This document shows, one piece after another, positions 6,121 to 10,514 of a stretch of DNA of 10,514 bases. A program made the translations under genes and the position numbers. Where the stretch lies: assembly GCA_003218935.1 (NCBI GenBank), contig QHPA01000176.1:1-10514 (forward strand), in the 5' to 3' direction. Source of the DNA: Verrucomicrobiota bacterium. Lineage in GTDB: Bacteria > Verrucomicrobiota > Verrucomicrobiia > Limisphaerales > AV2. Each line of letters begins with the position of its first letter. Positions within the stretch are counted from its first letter, which is position 1. The notes beneath the pieces are model-generated. The model was not told the DNA's origin and ran no database searches. It saw only the letters and a list, made by a program, of their open reading frames with translations.

Positions 6121-6284
6121 TAGCGGCCGCCATCCTGGCTGCCGCGGAGCCGGGCATCCTGCCCGGCGGATCAATCTCACGCAGGCCCCGAACCGCCCGG
6201 ATATTCGTGGATCGCTGATAAACCGTGCATTCTTTCCGGGCGGCAGGATGCCGCCCTCTACGGCAGCCAGGATGGCCGCCGCTA
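6121..6284. mobile_element. MITE-like fold-back element between thrH-like gene and glnA
   Basis: The left terminal arm (6121-6144, TAGCGGCCGCCATCCTGGCT...) and the right arm (6261-6284) are reverse complements at 23 of 24 positions. Inside each arm is a hairpin with an 8-bp stem and 3-nt loop: GCCGGGCA-TCC-TGCCCGGC (6149-6167) and GGGCGGCA-GGA-TGCCGCCC (6238-6256). A third nested pair, CCGCCCGGA (6193-6201) and TCCGGGCGG (6235-6243), lies further in. The 164-bp unit has no believable gene, and no transposase is nearby. Its hairpins share their design with the repeat inside the Gfo/Idh gene at 2931-2985. The arms would form a long cruciform or RNA hairpin. Confidence 0.75.
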
Positions 6285-6327
6285 CACGGCCAAGGCAACT
6301 GAGATCACCCGCCGTGGCCCCCAAGAG

Positions 6328-6355
6328 ACAAAAACGACGCGGACAAAAGTCCGCG
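6328..6355 (-). terminator. Rho-independent terminator of the glnB-amt-glnA operon
   Basis: Read on the minus strand, CGCGGAC (6355-6349) and GTCCGCG (6344-6338) form a perfect 7-bp GC-rich stem with a TTTT loop. Three bases later follows a run of five T (6334-6330). It begins 36 bp after the glnA stop codon, the expected place for an operon terminator. Confidence 0.75.
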
Positions 6356-6390
6356 CCGCTCGGTTCCTCCCGGATCGTTCGATCTAAGTC

Positions 6391-7830
6391 TTACACATCG
6401 TAATAGAGGAAGAATTCGTAAGGGTGCGGGCGCAGGCGGATGGCGTCGGTTTCCTTGCGCTTGTGGGTGATCCACATCTCCAGGAAATCTTGCGTGAACA
6501 CGTCGCCCTTCAACAGAAAGGCGTGGTCCTTTTCCAGATGGTCCAGCGCCTCGTCCAGACTGCCCGGGGTCTGCGGCACTTTGGCCATCTCCTCCGGCGG
6601 CAGTTCATACATGTTTTTGTCGATCGGTTCGCCCGGATCGATCTTGTTGAGCACGCCGTCCAATCCCGCCATCAACAAGGCGGTGAAACACAAGTATGGA
6701 TTGGCGCTGGGACCGGGAGGCCGATACTCGATGCGTTTGGCTTTCGGACTCTCGCTGAAGGTCGGAATGCGAATGGCCGCCGAACGATTCCTGGCCGAGT
6801 AAGCCAGGTTGACCGGCGCTTCGTAGCCGGGCACCAGGCGCTTGTAGCTGTTGGTGGTCGGACTGCACAGGGCGCACAGGGCTTTGGCGTGTTTCAACAA
6901 GCCGCCGATGTAGTAGAGGGCCATCTGGCTCAGGCCGGCGTATTCCTTGCCCGCAAAGAGCGGTTTGTCTTTCTTCCACAAGCTTTGGTGGGTGTGCATG
7001 CCGCTGCCGTTGTCGCCAAAGAGCGGCTTGGGCATCAAAGTCACCGTCTTGCCGTGTTTCTTGGCCACGTTTTTGAGGACGTATTTATAAACCATCATGT
7101 GGTCGGCCGTCTTGACCAGGGTATCGAAGCGGAAGTCGATTTCCGCCTGGCCGGCAGTGGCCACCTCGTGGTGCTGCCGCTCGATCTGGATGCCCAACTT
7201 CTCCATCACCAGGCACATCTCGGTGCGGATGTCCTGTTGCGTGTCCGCCGGGCCGACCGGGAAGTAACCTTCTTTGTGGCGGATTTTGTAACCCAGGTTG
7301 GGCATCTCCTCGCGGCCGGTGTTCCAAATGCCTTCCTCGCCATCCACGCTATAGAACGTGCCGTTGGGCTTGGCGTCGAACTGGACGTTGTCGAAGATGA
7401 AGAACTCGGCTTCGGGCCCGAACACGGCTGTGTCGGCGACGCCGGTGGACTGGAGGTATTGCTCGCCACGCTGGGCGATGCCGCGCGGGTCGCGGGTGTA
7501 GGCTTCCTTAGTGCCGGTCTCGGCGATGGTGCAAGTCAGCGAAAGAGTGGGCTCGGCCATGAACGGGTCGAGGAAGGCGGTGGCCGGGTCAGGCATGGCC
7601 AGCATGTCGGAAGCTTCGATGCTTTTCCAGCCGCGGATGCTGGAACCATCAAACCCGAGGCCGTCGGAGAAGCTTTCTTCGGAGAGTTCGCTGAAAGGAA
7701 CGGTGAAGTGTTGCCAGGTGCCGAAGGTATCGACGAACTTCACGTCCACCATCTTCGCGCCCTGCTTCCTGGCCAGCTCCAACACCTGCCTGGGGCTGCC
7801 CACGTTACTTTGTTTTTTCTTTGTTTCCAT
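6391..7830 (-). CDS. glnA: Glutamine synthetase type I
   Basis: GlnA condenses glutamate and ammonia to glutamine using ATP; the enzyme is a cytoplasmic dodecamer. At 479 residues it is the usual size for type I. The N-terminal beta-grasp domain includes [18 protein letters not shown] (28-45) and the latch FDGSSIRGW (60-68). Metal and substrate residues sit in FGPEAEFF (137-144, Glu140 and Glu142) and [11 protein letters not shown] (220-230). The ATP/glutamate signature [18 protein letters not shown] is at 268-285. The loop [11 protein letters not shown] near 404-414 keeps a tyrosine (Tyr408) at the adenylylation site of the GS I-beta subgroup, so GlnE control is possible. The ATG at 7830 gives a standard N-terminus; no Shine-Dalgarno is evident. 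It lies 92 bp after amt, and the gap contains a strong inverted repeat. It is followed by the terminator at 6328-6355. It is the third gene of a nitrogen operon after PII and amt. Confidence 0.97.
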   Translation of the reverse strand: METKKKQSNVGSPRQVLELARKQGAKMVDVKFVDTFGTWQHFTVPFSELSEESFSDGLGFDGSSIRGWKSIEASDMLAMPDPATAFLDPFMAEPTLSLTCTIAETGTKEAYTRDPRGIAQRGEQYLQSTGVADTAVFGPEAEFFIFDNVQFDAKPNGTFYSVDGEEGIWNTGREEMPNLGYKIRHKEGYFPVGPADTQQDIRTEMCLVMEKLGIQIERQHHEVATAGQAEIDFRFDTLVKTADHMMVYKYVLKNVAKKHGKTVTLMPKPLFGDNGSGMHTHQSLWKKDKPLFAGKEYAGLSQMALYYIGGLLKHAKALCALCSPTTNSYKRLVPGYEAPVNLAYSARNRSAAIRIPTFSESPKAKRIEYRPPGPSANPYLCFTALLMAGLDGVLNKIDPGEPIDKNMYELPPEEMAKVPQTPGSLDEALDHLEKDHAFLLKGDVFTQDFLEMWITHKRKETDAIRLRPHPYEFFLYYDV

Positions 7831-7846
7831 TGGTTGCTTGAACGCG

Positions 7847-7890
7847 CCGCTGTGCCAGTCGCGGTTCCGACAGACAAACTGGCACAGCGG
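7847..7890. promoter_or_regulatory. 13-bp perfect inverted repeat in the amt-glnA interval
   Basis: CCGCTGTGCCAGT (7847-7859) and ACTGGCACAGCGG (7878-7890) are exact reverse complements separated by 18 nt. The repeat lies 16 bp upstream of the glnA ATG and occupies about half of the 92-bp gap after amt. As RNA on the minus strand it makes a stable hairpin in the glnA leader with no T-tract, so it is not a normal terminator. Candidate roles are a processing or stability element that sets glnA apart from amt, an operator, or a small extragenic palindrome. Confidence 0.65.
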
Positions 7891-7922
7891 ACACGATTTG
7901 GTTTTGGTTAATTGATTTGATA

Positions 7923-9430
7923 CTACGCGCCGTGGTAACCCTCTTCGCCGTGCTCAGCGAGATCGAGACCGACGGTTTCGACCTCCTCATCCGCACGCAG
8001 GCCGACGACGGCCTTCACAATGGAAGCGACGATGATCGTGCCGAGGATGGCAATGACCAGCGTCAGCCCGATGGCTTTGACTTGCGCAATCCATTGGGTG
8101 CCGTTGGCGATCGCTTGAGCGAGGCCGTTTTGCGTTGCTGGATTCGCCAGGTCCATCTTGTTGCCGACATCGGCCAGATTGCTCGCGGTGTTGCTGTTGA
8201 CTTTCGCGTCCGCCAGGACGCCAGTGAGGAACGCGCCGATGGTTCCGCCGATGGCGTGCACACCGAACGTGTCGAGCGCGTCGTCATAGCCGAACCAGGC
8301 CTTAACCTTGTAGCAGAAGAACCACGGGATCAGGCCGGCGGCAATTCCGATGATCACCGCGCCCGTTGCATTCACGAAACCGCAGGCCGGCGTGATCACC
8401 ACCAGGCCGGCGACCGCGCCGGAGCAAAAGCCGAGTATGCTCGGCTTGCCTTTAACGAGCCATTCAGCCATCGGCCAGACGAAGGAAGCAACCGCAGTGG
8501 CGAGTGTCGTGGTGGTGAAGGCGTTCGCCGCAACCACGTCCGCCGCCACGGCGCTGCCGGCGTTGAAGCCATACCAGCCGACCCAGAGCATCCCAGTGCC
8601 GATCATACAAAGCACCATGCTGTGCGGAGCCATGTTTTCTTTGCCGAAGCCGAGGCGTTTGCCGAGGATCAAGCAAAGCACCAGCGCCGACCAACCCGAG
8701 GTCATGTGCACCACTGTGCCGCCGGCGAAGTCGATTGCGTGAATGCTCGCCTTCGCATTCCAGACGCCGTTCATCCGACCGTCAATGCCCCAGACCATGT
8801 GACCCTGCGGGAAATAAACGAGGAACATCCAGCCGATCATGAAGAGGCAGATAGCGGAAAATTTCATGCGCTCGGCAATGGCGCCGACAATCAGAGCCGG
8901 CGTGATGATGGCGAACATCAATTGATACATGGCGTAAACATTCTCCGAAACCCAATACGAGTAATCGCCATTGGGCGTGGAGTCGACGTGTTTCCCTTGC
9001 CAAATACCAGAGTGTAGCCGCAAATCCACCACAGGATCGTGACCAGTCCCGTGATAAAGAAGCACTGCGCGCAGACCGAGAGCACGTTCTTGCGGCGCAC
9101 CAGCCCGCCGTAGAACAGCGCCAGCCCGGGCAGCGTCATGAACAACACCAAGGCGGCCGAAGCCATCTGCCAGGCGTTGTGACCAGGCCCGGGCGTGCTG
9201 AGCGTGGCCATCTTGAAATCTTTCGGCAGGTTGCCATCCTTGTCTTTCAGTGACGCAACCGCGCCGGACGGATCGGTGTTGCCGATGTAGGCTTCCAACC
9301 CGCCGACGCGCTGTTCGAGCGTAGGCGCTGCCGGAGCTGGGGCATCGGCGGCGCGGGCCGTGATGACGCCCAGAGCGAGGAGCGCAAACAAACCGAGGGA
9401 GATAAGTATTTTTTTCATCAGTGCTTTCAT
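7923..9430 (-). pseudogene. amt: Ammonium transporter, interrupted by a deletion/frameshift
   Basis: Amt proteins carry ammonium across the inner membrane as trimers. The N-terminal part is read in one frame from ATG 9430 (ATG 9418 also possible): a signal peptide ending in ARA, a segment EQRVGGLEAYIGNTDPSGA, then WQMASAALVLFMTLPGLALFYGGLVRR and the next membrane helix to TLVFGKG. The rest is in another frame, resuming at VDSTPNGDYSYWVSENVYAMYQLMFAIITP and running to the C-terminal [13 protein letters not shown]. The switch lies at about 8985-9000. From memory of related Amt proteins, about 15 residues of an extracytoplasmic loop are missing there, so this is a deletion not divisible by three rather than a single-base slip. 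The downstream part keeps HMVWGIDG, DFAGGTVVH and DTFGVHAIGG, which contain the pore and ammonium-site residues. It sits between glnB and glnA. It may be a recent pseudogene, an assembly error, or less likely a recoded gene. Confidence 0.85.
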
Positions 9431-9456
9431 TTGAAGGGTTTGGGTGGGTTGCAAGG

Positions 9457-9813
<357 letters not shown>

Positions 9814-10046
9814 TTACGATTGTGGCGGCAGGTCTTACGGCGCTGCTGACGGACGGACTCGAGACGACAGGAAAACCATTTGCGAGTGGTAAGGAAACGA
9901 ACACTCGGCTGGCTGTGCGACCGCTGAATTAAAACAACTGTTTTCCTGCTGGAGCACGGCATCTTAGCAGCGGCGATGCCACGAGCGGCGAGCGGCGGGC
10001 GAGCGTCTGTTTAAGTCCTTGTAAAACAGGCTGGTGAGCGCGCATC

Positions 10047-10077
10047 AAAATTCTTTCGGCAGAGGCGAAATAATTTT
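10047..10077 (-). terminator. Possible terminator downstream of the UspA-domain gene
   Basis: AAAATTCTTTCG (10047-10058) and CGAAATAATTTT (10066-10077) pair at 11 of 12 positions around a 7-nt loop. On the minus strand the 3' arm ends in TTTT, giving a weak intrinsic-terminator shape. It is about 180 bp after the stop of the upstream gene, which is far, so the call is tentative. Confidence 0.35.
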
Positions 10078-10156
10078 CATACACGATCGGCTGTTGCGAT
10101 TTGACCAGCAGAGTTTTTTTTCGCCAGAGCAGAAACAAGAGGAGAAGAGGAGTGAT

Positions 10157-10218
10157 GGAGTATTGGAGTGGTGGAACCCCTCAACAACGCGTTCAACACC
10201 CCAGGACTCCAATTCTCC
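10157..10218. repeat. Inverted repeat of GGAGTATTGGAGT type
   Basis: GGAGTATTGGAGT (10157-10169) and ACTCCAATTCTCC (10206-10218) are reverse complements at 12 of 13 positions, with 36 nt between. The left flank is rich in further GGAG and TGGAG words. It looks like an extragenic repeat placed just after the UspA-domain gene. Confidence 0.5.
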
Positions 10219-10254
10219 CACACCCCGGGCACCCCGTTGACTCGAGTTCTCCGG

Positions 10255-10514
10255 CTACCCGTGAATAACGAGTTGAATGTTTTCCGGGAGACTGCGGGCG
10301 ACTTCCGTGACGACGTTGCCCTTGAGAAGCGAAACCAGTTTGTTCCGGTGCGGCGAACCGAGCATGAGAATGTCGATGCCCAACGTGGCGGAGAGATCGA
10401 GAATCGTGGAGGCCGGGTTTTCGCTGATCGCGTAGAGCGGGATGACCGGGACGCCGTTTTGCCGGCCATGATCCAGCACGACGCACATGATTCGTGACGC
10501 TTGCGGGTCGTCCT
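10255..10514 (-). CDS. UspA-domain protein, C-terminal end
   Basis: The gene enters from the right edge and ends with TAG at 10255-10257; about 85 C-terminal residues are visible. They form the second half of a universal-stress-protein fold. A strand and helix precede ATLGIDILMLG, followed by SPHRNKLVSLLKGNVVTEVARSLPENIQLVIHG. This matches the UspA nucleotide-binding pattern, in which a glycine-led loop is followed by a G-N/S-V helix and a final strand, although the first glycine loop (GSPHRN) is not the canonical G-x2-G. An in-frame ATG at 10488 is probably internal, since the frame stays open to the edge (DDPQASRI precedes it). The ending LPENIQLVIHG resembles UspA domains fused to the C-terminus of amino-acid permeases, so the complete protein could be such a fusion or a stand-alone stress protein. 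The window cannot decide. Confidence 0.7.
   Translation of the reverse strand, partial: DDPQASRIMCVVLDHGRQNGVPVIPLYAISENPASTILDLSATLGIDILMLGSPHRNKLVSLLKGNVVTEVARSLPENIQLVIHG

Noticed and set aside
7847..7860. Sigma-54 promoter for glnA based on TGGCAC in the inverted repeat
   Set aside because: The -12 GC is not at the required GG-N10-GC spacing on either strand and the site is only about 20 bp from the ATG.
6424..7911. A 495-codon open frame on the plus strand opposite glnA
   Set aside because: It is the antisense shadow of a highly conserved glutamine synthetase in a GC-rich genome; its translation has no family features.
7917..9017. A 366-codon open frame on the plus strand opposite amt
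   Set aside because: Antisense shadow of the transporter; the composition (many His, Asp, Arg, Gly) is typical of reverse-frame reading and it has no motifs.
9856..9880. Sigma-54-like GG-N10-GT upstream of PII
   Set aside because: The minus-strand match TGGTTTTCCTGTCGT departs from the consensus at key positions.
10095..10121. Run of eight T after a weak CTGTTG/CAGCAG stem on the plus strand
   Set aside because: No plus-strand gene lies upstream that would need a terminator, and the stem is short with a G-T pair.
10034..10240. Small plus-strand gene of 68 codons
   Set aside because: Its second half is translated repeat sequence, there is no ribosome-binding site, and no recognisable fold.

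Overview
The window looks like the chromosome of a Gram-negative, GC-rich member of the PVC group, most likely Verrucomicrobiota of the Pedosphaera/Limisphaerales type. This is inferred from a planctomycete-type cytochrome c/DUF1549 protein, a lipid A synthase, signal-peptide-bearing Amt, mostly weak Shine-Dalgarno sequences, and many fold-back intergenic repeats. No 16S rRNA or other phylogenetic marker is present to confirm it.

Layout, left to right: (1) the 5' end of a secreted cytochrome c/DUF1549 protein on the minus strand (1-706), followed by a gene-free stretch with two GC-rich hairpins; (2) a minus-strand pair, a Gfo/Idh/MocA oxidoreductase followed by lpxB (lipid-A-disaccharide synthase); (3) diverging from it on the plus strand, plsY and gpsA, overlapping by 4 bases, which make and acylate glycerol-3-phosphate; (4) a fold-back, MITE-like element of about 260 bp; (5) a ThrH-type phosphoserine phosphatase on the minus strand; (6) a second fold-back element and a rho-independent terminator; (7) a minus-strand nitrogen-assimilation operon in the order glnB/glnK (PII), amt (ammonium transporter, interrupted by a frameshift), glnA (glutamine synthetase I); (8) a gene-poor stretch of about 460 bp with hairpins and a repeat; (9) the 3' end of a UspA-domain protein on the minus strand.

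Functionally the left half is a cell-envelope hub (outer-membrane lipid A and phospholipid precursors from divergent operons) and the right half is an ammonia uptake, sensing and assimilation operon. PII keeps its uridylylation tyrosine and GlnA keeps the adenylylation tyrosine, so classical covalent control is possible.

I see no defence system, CRISPR array, transposase, phage gene or RNA gene. The unusual content is the repeat biology. Several structured repeats lie between genes. One appears to have inserted in frame into the Gfo/Idh gene, a second may have done so in lpxB, and another ends inside the stop codon of the thrH-like gene. The other notable point is that amt is broken by a deletion with a frameshift.
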